45,764 bases of DNA from CAZUWH01 sp964624075 (GTDB taxonomy: Bacteria; Pseudomonadota; Alphaproteobacteria; Rhodospirillales; Rhodospirillaceae): positions 1 through 45,764 of the forward strand of contig CAZUWH010000021.1 of assembly GCA_964624075.1 (NCBI GenBank). Reading direction: 5' to 3'. The stretch's first letter is position 1; every line of letters starts with the position of its first letter. Made by a program: the position numbers and the translations under genes. The notes below the pieces were generated by a model, which saw nothing but the letters and a program-made list of their open reading frames with translations, ran no database searches and was not told the origin of the DNA. Below, piece after piece: positions 1-8,533 of this stretch.

Positions 1-54
1 GAACCCTCGTCGTAAGCTTGGGAAGCTTCTGCTCTGCCATTGAGCTACACCCGC
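1..54 (-). tRNA. tRNA-Gly (anticodon CCC), cut by window edge
   Basis: Read on the minus strand from 54 downwards, the sequence begins GCGGGTGTAGCTC, carries a D-arm with AATGG, an anticodon loop TTCCCAA (anticodon CCC) and the start of the T-arm (GGGTTC) at the window edge. This matches the layout of bacterial tRNA-Gly(CCC). The 3' part of the T-arm, the acceptor 3' strand and any CCA lie outside the window. Identity is secure from the anticodon loop and the 5' half; completeness cannot be judged. Confidence 0.9.
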
Positions 55-708
55 CACCGAAGCAAAGCGAAGAATAACCACTCCGATAAAGGTGTGCAAG
101 AGAAACTACAGCGATTCTCATTATGGGAATGACACTGATCTGCAGGAGAAGTATCCCTGTACCACCCTCCCCCTCCAAGCCACTGTATGCACACAAACCT
201 GCCCCGGCCCGGTGTGGAATCGTTGCTTTCCAGCTTAGGCATATATCCCCCTGAAGGAAAGGCCCCCATCCCCCCTTGATGGGGGAGGGTTGGGGTGGGG
301 GTGATCGTGACGTCTGGTGCGGCGGTGAGGGAAACTCGCAACGGTCACGCCATCGAGCTGGCGGGCTGACAAGATCCAGGCGGAAAGCTCCCTGCCCTCC
401 CTTGATCCTCTCCCGCGGGAATTCATAGTTGGACGGCGCAGCATATTGCGGCCTGGCAACGCGCCTACCCCAATATGGGCCGCCGTCTGCGCGGGGGTGA
501 CGGAAAGAAGCTGATTGTGCGAGGGGGGATGCGAACGGTTACCCGCCCCCAAAGCCCTTCCGGGTCAGCCGGAAATCATCCCCTTTCCGGCAAGGCGTCA
601 CATTGACAGGCATGCTTTTGCATGACGTTTCTGCTGCATATTATTTCCATGTTGTTTATCTTGAATAAGATGTGGAGGTCTCCCCTGTATTCTACGTGCT
701 TGTCGTTT
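55..708. other. Intergenic region, no convincing gene
   Basis: About 650 bases between the tRNA-Gly and the DUF262 remnant. Open frames here have no recognisable protein signature and compete on several frames. The only structure seen is one copy of a G/C-block repeat near 263-302. It may contain decayed coding sequence too eroded to name. Confidence 0.5.
263..302. repeat. Dispersed G/C-block repeat, copy 1
   Basis: A short element with a CCCCATC/GATGGGG hairpin followed by GGGAGGGTTGGGGTGGGGG. Its reverse complement shares the order ATCAAGGGGG ... TTCAGGGGG with the copy at 1826-1871. Related copies occur near 3299, 36160 and 36287, all in non-coding DNA. It is a small intergenic repeat with no coding capacity. 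Confidence 0.6.
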
Positions 709-1549
709 TCACGGGATCCACACCATGCTATCTCTTTCCTTCCCCTCGCCGTCGAAGATGTCAAGGTCGCGTTCGGTCTCATCTGGTGCATACGCCGCGA
801 TGACCGGCTTACCCGTGGCTTCGGCGACAAGGTCTGACAGGGTCTTGATCCGGTAGGCGAACAAGCCCTCGAAATCATCGGCGCGAAGCAGCGCCGGTTC
901 GATTAGGTGAGTCCGCAAAATATCGCCGAGTTTCCCCTTGCCGGTAACACCCCCGCGAACCATTCTAATCCGTACGATTTCGCGCTTTCCAGTAGTCACG
1001 CTACGCGTAGAACCAGTCGCGGCTGTCGAAAACATGATTGAGTGGAAAGACGTTGTGCTCGAACTCTCGCTCGGGAACGGACAGATCGAGCAGCTCGATG
1101 TCCCGGCCGAACTCGCGTCGGATCATGCGATCAGCCGGAACGCCGATGATGGCGTCCTCGATGTTGGCCGTGCCGCCCACCGCCTTCTGGATGTCAAGGT
1201 AGTAGAAATCGCTTGACCTCTGTGTTTCTTAGCGTGCGCGTGTGAACCGGCTTCCGGAAGGATATTGCCTAACAAAGTGACATAATCCGCTGCTGCCCAT
1301 CCAGAAGCAGTTTGTCCGGACGGATATTCTTCTCCGGGACACTGGCCAGAAGGCGTGGCTTGAAATTGACCTCCTGCTTCCAGCATCAAGAGTGCACCCA
1401 CCGGATAGTCCCTCGGCGACCGAGGCAGTTAGGCACTGGACGTCTTCATCCCCTCATACATAGTCACGCTGGAAATCCGGCAACTGGAGACGCCCTTCAT
1501 CGGCATGGCGGAGAAGGTTCTTAAGATCTTCTTTTGTCAAATCAAACAT
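709..1549 (-). pseudogene. DUF262 (GmrSD N-terminal-like) protein, decayed
   Basis: Minus-strand reading from the ATG at 1549 gives an N-terminus that begins MFDLTKEDL and reaches LQLPDFQRDYV. A TGA stop then sits where a tryptophan is usual. In shifting frames follow YPVGALLMLEAGG, VNFKPRLL, LLLDGQQRI, FYYLDIQKA and FEHNVFPLNHVFDS. DGQQR and LPDFQR are hallmarks of the DUF262/GmrS N-terminal domain, the nucleotide-binding part of type IV modification-dependent restriction proteins and relatives. The last third (about 709-1015) keeps a C-terminal piece, THLIEPALLRADDFE, but a long middle segment is missing. At least one nonsense codon, several frameshifts and an internal deletion make this a dead gene. 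Whether the ancestor was a restriction enzyme or another DUF262 protein cannot be told. Confidence 0.8.
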
Positions 1550-1908
1550 CACATCATTCCCCCAGCTATACATACGAATTGTGAACAGACTCAAACGTCC
1601 CCGGAAACACTAGAGCGGGATGCAATCAGGCCGGACCACTTTAACATGCCCAACCCGGTTCACCAACCGACGCCCAAGCGGGAACCCGCCCAGCGGGTCA
1701 GGGCATTTGAGGGAATCATCCTTTCGGGACACGAGCGTATCCTTCCGCCCGTTCGCGGGCGAGACCCCCGCGCTCCCAAAGGAAGGGGATCCAATCTGTA
1801 AGCTATACCAGACGTTACGATCCACTCTACCCCACCCTATCAAGGGGGAGGTCGTGTTCCCTTCAGGGGGGTCTCTTTCGGGGCGCGGGGTCTCCGGCGG
1901 AGAGCGGA
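1550..1908. other. Intergenic region between DUF262 remnant and cytochrome c
   Basis: About 360 bases containing one G/C-block repeat (1826-1871) close to the 3' end of the cytochrome gene. No gene or clear promoter is seen. Confidence 0.45.
1826..1871. repeat. Dispersed G/C-block repeat, copy 2
   Basis: Contains CCCCACCCTATCAAGGGGG and then TTCCCTTCAGGGGGG. It is in opposite orientation to the copy at 263-302. The shared order of blocks, not only base composition, supports a common origin. Confidence 0.6.
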
Positions 1909-2574
1909 TCAACGGCAGGTGGCAATGGTTTGCAGATAGGTGACAATCCTGGCGCGCTGCAGGTCATCGGCCATTTTAAAAAACATGTTATGCTTCACGT
2001 TGGGGTCTCTGACCATCCTGGCCAGGAAGCCTCGCGGATCCTTGAGATATGCATCGAGCTGGGCCGCGTCCCATATCACGCCCTGGGCAGCCGCTGCACG
2101 CAGGCCTTCGGAATAAAAACGGAAATCATCGACACTGCCGATTCGGCGGCCGAAGATTGTGGCCAGGTTGGGGCCGGTCGGACGGGAAGCCTTGCCAACC
2201 TCAAAGGCATGGCATTTGCGGCATACACCGGCTTCCTCGGGTTCTTCCGCCGGCGGGCAGGGGGCGGCAGAGTCGGAAGGGGCGACGTACCGGCTTTTCA
2301 AGACATCGAGTCTGGCACGCGCCATTGGGGCATAGGCGCCATTGGGAAAGCAGGCCAGGAAAGCCTCATAGGCAGTCGGGTCGGCAACGGCTTCGATACG
2401 GCTCCAGGCGGTGGCCTCGTTCTTGTCTTCCAGGGCAGAAGCGGACTGCGGGGAACACGGCAGGATATCTTCTGCAGCAGCGGCCGCGACAGACAATGCA
2501 ACCTTGCCAGCAAGAGGCACGATGGCCCCCCCGATCAATCCGGCCAGAACGACTGTCAGGAATACTTTTCCCAT
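1909..2574 (-). CDS. Membrane-anchored or secreted class I cytochrome c
   Basis: Predicted product of 221 residues. A hydrophobic N-terminal segment (about residues 5-25) acts as a signal peptide or anchor. It is followed by an Ala-rich linker and a short TPR-like stretch (WSRIEAVADPTAYEAFL), then a monohaem domain with CRKCH near residue 118. The domain has a PTGPNL motif and a Met-containing KHNMFFKM segment for the sixth ligand, as in cytochrome c2/c550 proteins. It should act in the periplasm as an electron carrier. The ATG at 2574 is preferred because AAGGG lies 7 bases upstream; an ATG at 2580 is too close to it. A second cytochrome c gene lies upstream on the same strand, so the two may be co-transcribed. 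The N-terminal extension between anchor and haem domain is unusual for a simple c2. Confidence 0.85.
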   Translation of the reverse strand: MGKVFLTVVLAGLIGGAIVPLAGKVALSVAAAAAEDILPCSPQSASALEDKNEATAWSRIEAVADPTAYEAFLACFPNGAYAPMARARLDVLKSRYVAPSDSAAPCPPAEEPEEAGVCRKCHAFEVGKASRPTGPNLATIFGRRIGSVDDFRFYSEGLRAAAAQGVIWDAAQLDAYLKDPRGFLARMVRDPNVKHNMFFKMADDLQRARIVTYLQTIATCR

Positions 2575-2668
2575 TGCCATACCCTTGCCGACAACCGGTA
2601 GGCTGACCAGCCGGTGACGCAGGAGACTCCTTATAGCAGGATATCAGGGGACGGAAACCACCCCTTTT

Positions 2669-2695
2669 CGCCGCCGCCTAAAAACGGCGACGGCG
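2669..2695. other. Intercistronic hairpin between two cytochrome c genes
   Basis: CGCCGCCGCC and GGCGACGGCG form an imperfect 10-bp stem (one mismatch) with an A-rich loop. It lies between the stop of the upstream cytochrome gene and the start of the next. No U-run follows in the direction of the genes, so a role as mRNA stabiliser or processing site is as likely as termination. Confidence 0.45.
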
Positions 2696-2726
2696 CAAAA
2701 ACGGACTTGAACCGGTACGGACGCTG

Positions 2727-3137
2727 CTACTTGAGGCTGCTCAAGTAGGCAATCACATCAGCCAGCTGCTTATCGTCCAGCTTCTGCGGGGTCATACCCT
2801 GGCCCTTTTTTCCGGTCAACTCCTCGAGAAATTTACTGGCATCGACAATATATTTGCCGATATTAGCCGTCTCCCAGGCCAGACTCTTCCCGGCACAGGC
2901 TTTCATCCCCGCCGAATAGCGTGAAAAGTCCGTGCTGCCGCATGAGCGTCCTATCACCCCGAACAGATTCGGACCGACCTTGTGATTCCCTCCCTTCTCA
3001 GCGGTATGGCAGGACTTGCAGCGGGCAAACACTTTTTCGCCGGCGGCCGCGTCTCCTTCGGCCCGCGTACTGCCTATGCCTATGGCCAGGGCAATGGTTG
3101 CAGCCACTCCTATAGCAAACAGCTTGTTCGTCCTCAT
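2727..3137 (-). CDS. Periplasmic cytochrome c (c2/c550 type)
   Basis: 136 residues with a cleavable signal peptide (hydrophobic residues about 8-24, ending STRAEG). A single class I haem domain follows: CKSCH at 40-44, GPNLFGVIG around 55-63, a SRYSAGM segment, and a methionine at 115 in QGMTPQ as the likely axial ligand. The size and order fit soluble cytochrome c2-like electron carriers that shuttle between a quinol oxidase complex and terminal acceptors. The start is supported by GGAG about 9 bases upstream. An additional cysteine pair (C66, C81) could form a disulfide. It precedes the larger cytochrome gene on the same strand. Confidence 0.92.
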   Translation of the reverse strand: MRTNKLFAIGVAATIALAIGIGSTRAEGDAAAGEKVFARCKSCHTAEKGGNHKVGPNLFGVIGRSCGSTDFSRYSAGMKACAGKSLAWETANIGKYIVDASKFLEELTGKKGQGMTPQKLDDKQLADVIAYLSSLK

Positions 3138-3481
3138 TGCAGCATTTCTCCGAAGGCGGTTGACGAAACATTAACGGCAGTCATCATCACCAAAACAGAA
3201 CCGATTGCAACTGTCGCATTGATGCCACATCTGGTCCTCGATAATCGTCAAAAAAGACAATTTTAGGGCACATTCGGGACAGCCCGCCTTAATCTTCTAG
3301 CCCCCGATCCAGGGGAAAGGGGGTTCACCCGATTGCCCAACCGGAAAGGACGGATAAACGTGCAGATACGTACAGATAAATGTACAGATAAATCCTCGTT
3401 ACCGTTGTAATACGAACATGGAATATATGAAAATCTGGGCAAGCTAACTAAGGTAACACTGCATGGCGATGGTGTTAATCA
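3138..3481. other. Intergenic region upstream of cytochrome c
   Basis: About 340 bases between divergent reading directions (cytochrome c on minus, DUF2336 remnant on plus). It should hold both promoters. A G/C-block repeat lies at about 3299-3330, and a short tandem of GTACAGATAAA units is visible around 3367-3392. No gene is seen. Confidence 0.45.
3299..3330. repeat. Dispersed G/C-block repeat, copy 3
   Basis: CCCCCGATCCAGGGGAAAGGGGGTT matches the core of the copies at 36160-36350 (CCCCCGATCCAAGGGG). It is short and non-coding. Confidence 0.5.
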
Positions 3482-4593
3482 ATGGCGGAAGACAAATTGA
3501 CCGAAGGGGATGTCTAACGACTGTTACAAAACCCTTCGGCAACGGCGCGTGCAGCCACGGCCCACCAAGATTGCCCAGCAGTTTGATAGCAATGCGTTTA
3601 CGCCAACCCAGCGCGAGATCGCCAAGGATATCTTCCGGTTGATGCTCCGTGATGCCGAGGTACGGGTCGTCAGGCCCTGGCGGAGAATCTGAAGCAGAAT
3701 CCAGATGTGCCCCATGATATTGCCATGACCCTGGCACGGGATGTCGATGTCGTGGCCCTGCCCATGCTCGAATTTTCCGATGTTCTGACGTCAGAAGACC
3801 TGGTGACCATTGTCCCCGCAGCCAGGGCGAGGGGGGGGGCCGTCATCCGTCGTCGCAAGGTGGACAGTCTCGTCTCCGAAGTGCTGGTTGACGTCGGCAA
3901 TGAGGAGGTCATCACCACCTTGGTCAGCAACCAGGGAGCCGGCATTTCCGATACGTCTTTCCACAAGGCGGTAGACCGTTTCGGAAGCAGCGAGACGGGC
4001 CAGGTTCCCCTGGTGCAACGGCCGTATCTGCCTGTTACTGTTGTCGAGCGCCCGGTCGCTACGGTTTCCGAACTTTTGTAGATACACCTGCTGCAGCGTC
4101 ACGATCTGCCGGCCGATGTGCCTGCACAGCCGTGAACGCGCAACCATCAGCCTGTCGGCCGAATCGAGTGAGGACGAGGTGAGGAGTCCCATCCGTCACC
4201 TACGGGTCAATGGACGCTTCACCCCTTCGATCATCATCCGGGCCGTCTGCATGGGGGATCTCGAATTCTTCGAATATACCCTGGCGGAACTCTCGGACAT
4301 TACAGTCGTCAGCGCCCGGATTCTGATCCACAATTCCGGCGCGCCGGGCCTGCAAGGCGTCTTCAATAGGGCCGGCCTGCCCCCTGACTTACTATCAGGC
4401 GGTACGGGCTGCCATCGACGCCTTGCGCGAAACCCATTACGATGGGGAGCCTAATGATCATAAACGCTTCCGGCGTCGCATGATCGAGCGTATCCTGACT
4501 CAATATGGCGACCGGGGGATTGATTTCGAGAAAAATGACCTGGAATATCTGCTGATCAAGTTGAGGCAGCTTCCAGCTGTTCATTTCCCGTGA
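3482..4593 (+). pseudogene. DUF2336 domain protein, decayed
   Basis: From ATG 3482 the frame reads MAEDKLTEGDV and then stops. Across three frames the DUF2336 order follows: TKIAQQFDS, QREIAKDIFRLMLRDAEVRVR, LKQNPDVPHDIAMTLARDVDVVA, PMLEFSDVLTSEDLV, a middle helical section, and a C-terminal part (LEFFEYTLAEL, RRMIERILTQYG, DLEYLLIKLRQL) ending at 4593. DUF2336 proteins are helical-repeat, HEAT-like proteins typical of Alphaproteobacteria, and their function is poorly known. At least four frame changes plus an early stop mean no full product is made. The recognisable C-terminus ends about 100 bases before rpiA. Confidence 0.85.
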
Positions 4594-4693
4594 AGGCGTT
4601 CTTGGTCCTCTTTGCATCTTGCAAAGAATTAAGGAGATCTGGAAACTCCCGGCAGAGGATACACGGCACGGAAGTCGTGCGAGGACAGGAGAC

Positions 4694-5371
4694 ATGCAGA
4701 ACCAGGAAAAAAAAGTGGCTGGTGAGGCGGCGGCAGCTCTGGTGACGGGGGGTATGACCCTGGGACTTGGGACCGGTTCCACGGTAGCCTTCTTTCTCAA
4801 CGCCTTGGGCGAGAAGATCCGGCAGGGCATGAAGGTGCGCGGGGTCCCCACATCAGAGCAGACAGCTGCCTTGTGCCATGCGCTTGGCATCGAGCTGCGC
4901 GACATTCATTCGGTGGACAGGCTGGATCTGACCATTGATGGTGCCGATGAAATCGACCATCAGTTCCGCATGATCAAGGGCGGAGGTGGTGCTTTGCTGC
5001 GCGAGAAGATCGTCGCCGAGATTTCAGAACGGGTAGCAATCGTCGTCGACTCGACAAAGTTTGTAAAAAGACTGGGCGTCTTTCCGGTTCCGGTTGAAGT
5101 AGTCCGTTTCGGCTACCAACAGGTTCGAAACCGACTCGCAGCGATGGGCATTGCGGCAAAGCTTCGTTTTACGGGAGACGATCCTTATACAACGGATAAT
5201 GGTCATTACATTCTGGACTGCCCCATGGGCTCCATTCACGAACCGGAAGCACTGGCGGCCGAGGTGAAAGCCTTGACCGGAGTCGTTGAGACGGGCCTGT
5301 TCATGAATCACTGCCATACTCTGATCATTGGCAAGGGGGCCGAGGCTATCGTCCGTTCCAAAGACGCTTGA
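4694..5371 (+). CDS. rpiA: Ribose-5-phosphate isomerase A
   Basis: 225 residues. RpiA interconverts ribose 5-phosphate and ribulose 5-phosphate in the cytosolic pentose phosphate pathway. Family marks are present in order: LGLGTGSTVAFF near residues 24-35 (phosphate loop), IDGADEID around 78-85 (catalytic region), KGGGGALLREK at about 93-103, and an MGSIHEP segment near the C-terminus. Length matches typical RpiA. The reading frame stays open upstream to 4619, but ATG 4694 has GGAG just before it and starts exactly where the family starts. The neighbours (dead DUF2336 gene upstream, membrane protein downstream) do not suggest an operon for sugar metabolism. The gene is intact amid decayed ones, consistent with selection. 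Confidence 0.97.
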   Translation: MQNQEKKVAGEAAAALVTGGMTLGLGTGSTVAFFLNALGEKIRQGMKVRGVPTSEQTAALCHALGIELRDIHSVDRLDLTIDGADEIDHQFRMIKGGGGALLREKIVAEISERVAIVVDSTKFVKRLGVFPVPVEVVRFGYQQVRNRLAAMGIAAKLRFTGDDPYTTDNGHYILDCPMGSIHEPEALAAEVKALTGVVETGLFMNHCHTLIIGKGAEAIVRSKDA

Positions 5372-5467
5372 GCGGAAGCCGCGGGTTTCTTCGCCCGGGT
5401 AAAATGGTCGCTCCTGCACGGACCATTTCTCCCATCCGGGTCCGGTGGCGTGGGGGAGGGTGCTGTC

Positions 5468-7138
5468 GTGGGCGTAGCGTGGGAATCGTTCTTCAGCGGG
5501 GCTTATACCGTGGCCTTGCTTGTCACCATGATCGTGGGTTTCGTTCTAGCTCTGTTGCTGGTGCGTCGCAAAAACAAGAATACCGAAACGAAACTGCTGG
5601 CGGCCGTCGTCACCGGTGTAGCCATCGGCGTGGGCGCTCCTGTCCTTGCCATCTGGCTACCTGACTGGGCCAGGGGAGCGGGGATACTGTTCGCAACGAT
5701 CCCCCTGACAGCGGCAGCCTTCTTGCATTTCTGCACCGTCTCGGCCAGGGCAGGTCCAAGCCGTCGTGGTTTAGTCGAGATCTATGGTCTGGCGGGGGTC
5801 ACCCTGGCTGCAGCGTTAGTCATGGAGGGAACCGGACCACCTGGTATTGTTTATCTCGATCCCAGCCTGAGGCCTGTGCTGATCATCCCGCAAGGAGGAG
5901 GGTGGATGGTCGTGGCCGTGACAGTTGTGCTGCTGGGCGTGGCGCATGGTATTCTGCTGCGCGGCTTGCGGCACCGACCGGGGGTGTCCCGCCGGCAGGG
6001 AATAGCGGTGGCGGGATCCAGCCTGCTCGGTTTCGTGGCGTTCAGCGGTTTTTTATGGCCTGCCGGGGGTGCCCCGCCAATGCCGGTTCTGCTGTTGCCA
6101 GCCTATCCGGTAGCCCTGGTATATGGCGTGTGGCGTTACCGAGTGATGGAGGTCAATCTGTGGGCACGCCGTGGCTTGCTGGGCGGACTGGTGATGGGCG
6201 CCGCCCTGGTGGCGGCTGCTGTGATCGCCGCTTTCCTGCTGTCGTTGGCGGGGTGGAGCGATCTTGTCGTTGCCCTGGTGGCATCGAGTGTGGCGGCCAT
6301 CGTTGCCGCCCTGGTGCTGCGGCCAGCCGGCCAACTGGCCACCCGACTCATCTACCCCGGCGGTGCCATGGGACCAGGAGCGGTCGAGGCATGGGAACGC
6401 CAGTTGGCGGAAGCCAACGATCATGCCTCCTTGGCCGAACTGGCAACGACGATCCTCTCCGTCCACCTAGGCTATTCGGTGACTCTTCTTCTGACAGCCA
6501 ATCGCACGGAGGATTCGCAAAACGATGGGGTCGGTGACGGTTCATCCGGCACGGTCCTGCCCACTGAGATCCCGGTGGGACGGCCGGTGGTCGTATGCGA
6601 ACACGGGCCAGTCGGTCGACGGGCTCGCCTGGTGGCCTGGGATGATGTTGCACCGGGGCCACGCCTGGCTGTGCAGGTCATGGCTGGCCTGGTGACCGTG
6701 GCGGCAGACCAGCTTGATCGTACTCAAGCAAAAATTGAGCGTGTGCGGCTAGAAACACGTGAATGCTGTCTTGAAGAATTCGGAGCCCTAGCGGCTACGA
6801 CGCAGGATCTACGTGCAGTGGTTGATGCCCTGGCCGTGACGACGAAACTGCCGCCTGAGATAAAGGCCGAATTCGCAGTCTGCTGTCGCCAGATGGACCG
6901 CCTGCTCAACGAACTGCTGTTGGATCCGATGGTCCTGCCCCCGCCGATGCCAGAATTGGAAGGGGAAGAGGCGTTTCCATCCCCTGCAGACTCAAGGGAG
7001 GTTTGCGCCTTCCCGAACACCGTTCTGCCCGCACAGGTGGCCGCTCCAGGAGACATGTCCGGAGCGCCGGACAGAAGAAGGCAGAAGAAAGACAAAAGAA
7101 CTTTCATGCCTGCCCCAACCCCCAGGTTTCCTAAATGA
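5468..7138 (+). CDS. Multi-TM sensor-like membrane protein, kinase-like tail degenerate
   Basis: 556 residues from GTG 5468, which has GGGGGAGGG 7 bases upstream; an in-frame GTG at 5450 lies inside that ribosome site. The first ~300 residues form about eight or nine membrane helices. One segment (LPAYPVALVYGVWRYRVMEV) resembles the 'ALAYAIWRYRLFDI' turn of membrane-embedded sensor kinases. The rest is soluble, with a GAF-like stretch and a helical region (about 415-480) placed like a dimerisation domain but without a phospho-acceptor His or an ATPase domain. The tail is low-complexity and basic. The stop overlaps hpnE's ATG (ATGA), so the two are translationally coupled. The product may be a sensor that has lost kinase function or a scaffold; no substrate can be named. 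Confidence 0.6.
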   Translation: MGVAWESFFSGAYTVALLVTMIVGFVLALLLVRRKNKNTETKLLAAVVTGVAIGVGAPVLAIWLPDWARGAGILFATIPLTAAAFLHFCTVSARAGPSRRGLVEIYGLAGVTLAAALVMEGTGPPGIVYLDPSLRPVLIIPQGGGWMVVAVTVVLLGVAHGILLRGLRHRPGVSRRQGIAVAGSSLLGFVAFSGFLWPAGGAPPMPVLLLPAYPVALVYGVWRYRVMEVNLWARRGLLGGLVMGAALVAAAVIAAFLLSLAGWSDLVVALVASSVAAIVAALVLRPAGQLATRLIYPGGAMGPGAVEAWERQLAEANDHASLAELATTILSVHLGYSVTLLLTANRTEDSQNDGVGDGSSGTVLPTEIPVGRPVVVCEHGPVGRRARLVAWDDVAPGPRLAVQVMAGLVTVAADQLDRTQAKIERVRLETRECCLEEFGALAATTQDLRAVVDALAVTTKLPPEIKAEFAVCCRQMDRLLNELLLDPMVLPPPMPELEGEEAFPSPADSREVCAFPNTVLPAQVAAPGDMSGAPDRRRQKKDKRTFMPAPTPRFPK

Positions 7139-8388
7139 CAGTTCACGTGGTTGGGGCGGGCCTAGCCGGTCTGGCATGCGCGATCATGGTTGCCGATGCT
7201 GGCGAACGGGTGATCGTCTATGAAATGGCAGGTCAGGCGGGAGGGCGCTGCCGCAGTTTTCATGATGCCCGGCTGGAGCGGAGTCTCGACAATGGCACGC
7301 ATCTGATCATCGCTGCCAATACCCAGGCGCTGCACTACATCGACCAGCTGGGCAGCCATGATCATTTCACCATGGTGACACCGGCTGTCTTCCCCTTTCT
7401 CGACCTGGCAGACGGCAAACGCTGGACGCTGCGGCCCAATGGCGGTCCCGTGCCGTGGTGGCTGTTGCATCCCGGACGCCGGGTCGCCGGGAGCCGATTG
7501 GCTGACTACCTGTCCGTGTGGCATCTGCTGCGGGTGCAAGGGAACAGATGCACGGTTACCGATTGTCTGGATGGCCCCCTGATGCAGAGGCTGTGGCGGC
7601 CCCTGACCGAAGCAACCCTCAATACCGCGCCAGAGAAGGCTTCGGCAGCTCTGTTCGCCCGGGTGGTGCGTGACAGCCTGATGCAGGGTGAGCAAGCGTG
7701 TCGGCCCTACCTCGCCCGCCAGGGCTTGGGCCCGGCGCTGGTTGAGCCAGCCTTGCGCCGGATCACTGCGGCAGGAGGCACGGTGCGGTTCGGTATGCGA
7801 CTGCGTGCTATCAGGGCTATTCCACCCGTCATGCGACTGGACTTCGATGGCGGGACAATAGACACCGAATCTGGTGACAGCGTGGTCCTTGCCCTGCCGC
7901 CGTGGGCCGTCGCTGCGCTGTGGCCGGGGTTTCCAGTGCCAACGGCCTTCCAGGCCATCGTCAACGTGCACTACCGTCTGGAGCATCCGGTTCGTTTGCC
8001 GAATGGCAGCCCGTTCCTGGCCATAGTCGGTGGACTCGCCCAATGGCTGTTTGTCCGTGGCGACGTACTCTCGGTAACGATCAGTGCAGCCGATGCCCTG
8101 GTCGGTGAGGCCAATGCTACTGTGGCGCAACGGGTCTGGGCTGATTGCGCGATAGTGCTTGCACTGCCCTCTACGCAAGTGCCATCTTCACGAGTAATCA
8201 AGGAGAAACGGGCCACCCCAGCCCACACGCCTGCCGGCGATGGGCGGACGGTCCCAGCCCCCCCCCTGCCCGGCCTGGTGCTGGCTGGCGACTGGACCTG
8301 TCCTGATCTCCCTGCCACCATCGAAGCGGCCGTCACTTCGGGCAGACGCGCTGCAACCCAGGCTCTAGCATCTACCCGTAATCGCTGA
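7135..8388 (+). CDS. hpnE: Hydroxysqualene dehydroxylase-type FAD amine oxidase family protein
   Basis: 417 residues. The N-terminus holds the dinucleotide-binding motif GAGLAGLACA (residues 7-16), then an acidic end of strand 2 (IVYE) and GQAGGRCRSF. The C-terminus has LVLAGDWT followed by PATIEAAVTSGRRAA, the FAD-closing motif of this family. A middle segment NTAPEKASAALFARVVRD is typical of HpnE, which reduces hydroxysqualene to squalene in hopanoid biosynthesis. Length fits. It overlaps the upstream membrane-protein gene by 4 bases. Other hpn genes (hpnC, hpnD, shc) are not in the window, so a general phytoene-desaturase-like oxidoreductase cannot be excluded. The frame is intact. Confidence 0.82.
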   Translation: MTVHVVGAGLAGLACAIMVADAGERVIVYEMAGQAGGRCRSFHDARLERSLDNGTHLIIAANTQALHYIDQLGSHDHFTMVTPAVFPFLDLADGKRWTLRPNGGPVPWWLLHPGRRVAGSRLADYLSVWHLLRVQGNRCTVTDCLDGPLMQRLWRPLTEATLNTAPEKASAALFARVVRDSLMQGEQACRPYLARQGLGPALVEPALRRITAAGGTVRFGMRLRAIRAIPPVMRLDFDGGTIDTESGDSVVLALPPWAVAALWPGFPVPTAFQAIVNVHYRLEHPVRLPNGSPFLAIVGGLAQWLFVRGDVLSVTISAADALVGEANATVAQRVWADCAIVLALPSTQVPSSRVIKEKRATPAHTPAGDGRTVPAPPLPGLVLAGDWTCPDLPATIEAAVTSGRRAATQALASTRNR

Positions 8389-8533
8389 GGCAGCGGTTGA
8401 TCTTCATGCCAGAACATGGTAAAGAATTGTCCTATGAATGCGGCATGACGATCATGTCAGAGGAACGTGACATCCTAAAGGAGATGTAGGCTGGCTTGTC
8501 ATGCAGCCGGAAGACTGCAGAAGGAAACGGACT

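Noticed and set aside
1930..2601. 223-residue plus-strand open frame
   Set aside because: Mirror of the cytochrome c gene, which has a haem motif and signal peptide.
3360..3395. Short tandem GTACAGATAAA-like units as a CRISPR or iteron array
   Set aside because: Only two or three units without regular spacers; no array and no cas or rep gene.
7162..8178. 338-residue minus-strand open frame
   Set aside because: Antisense to hpnE, without family motifs.
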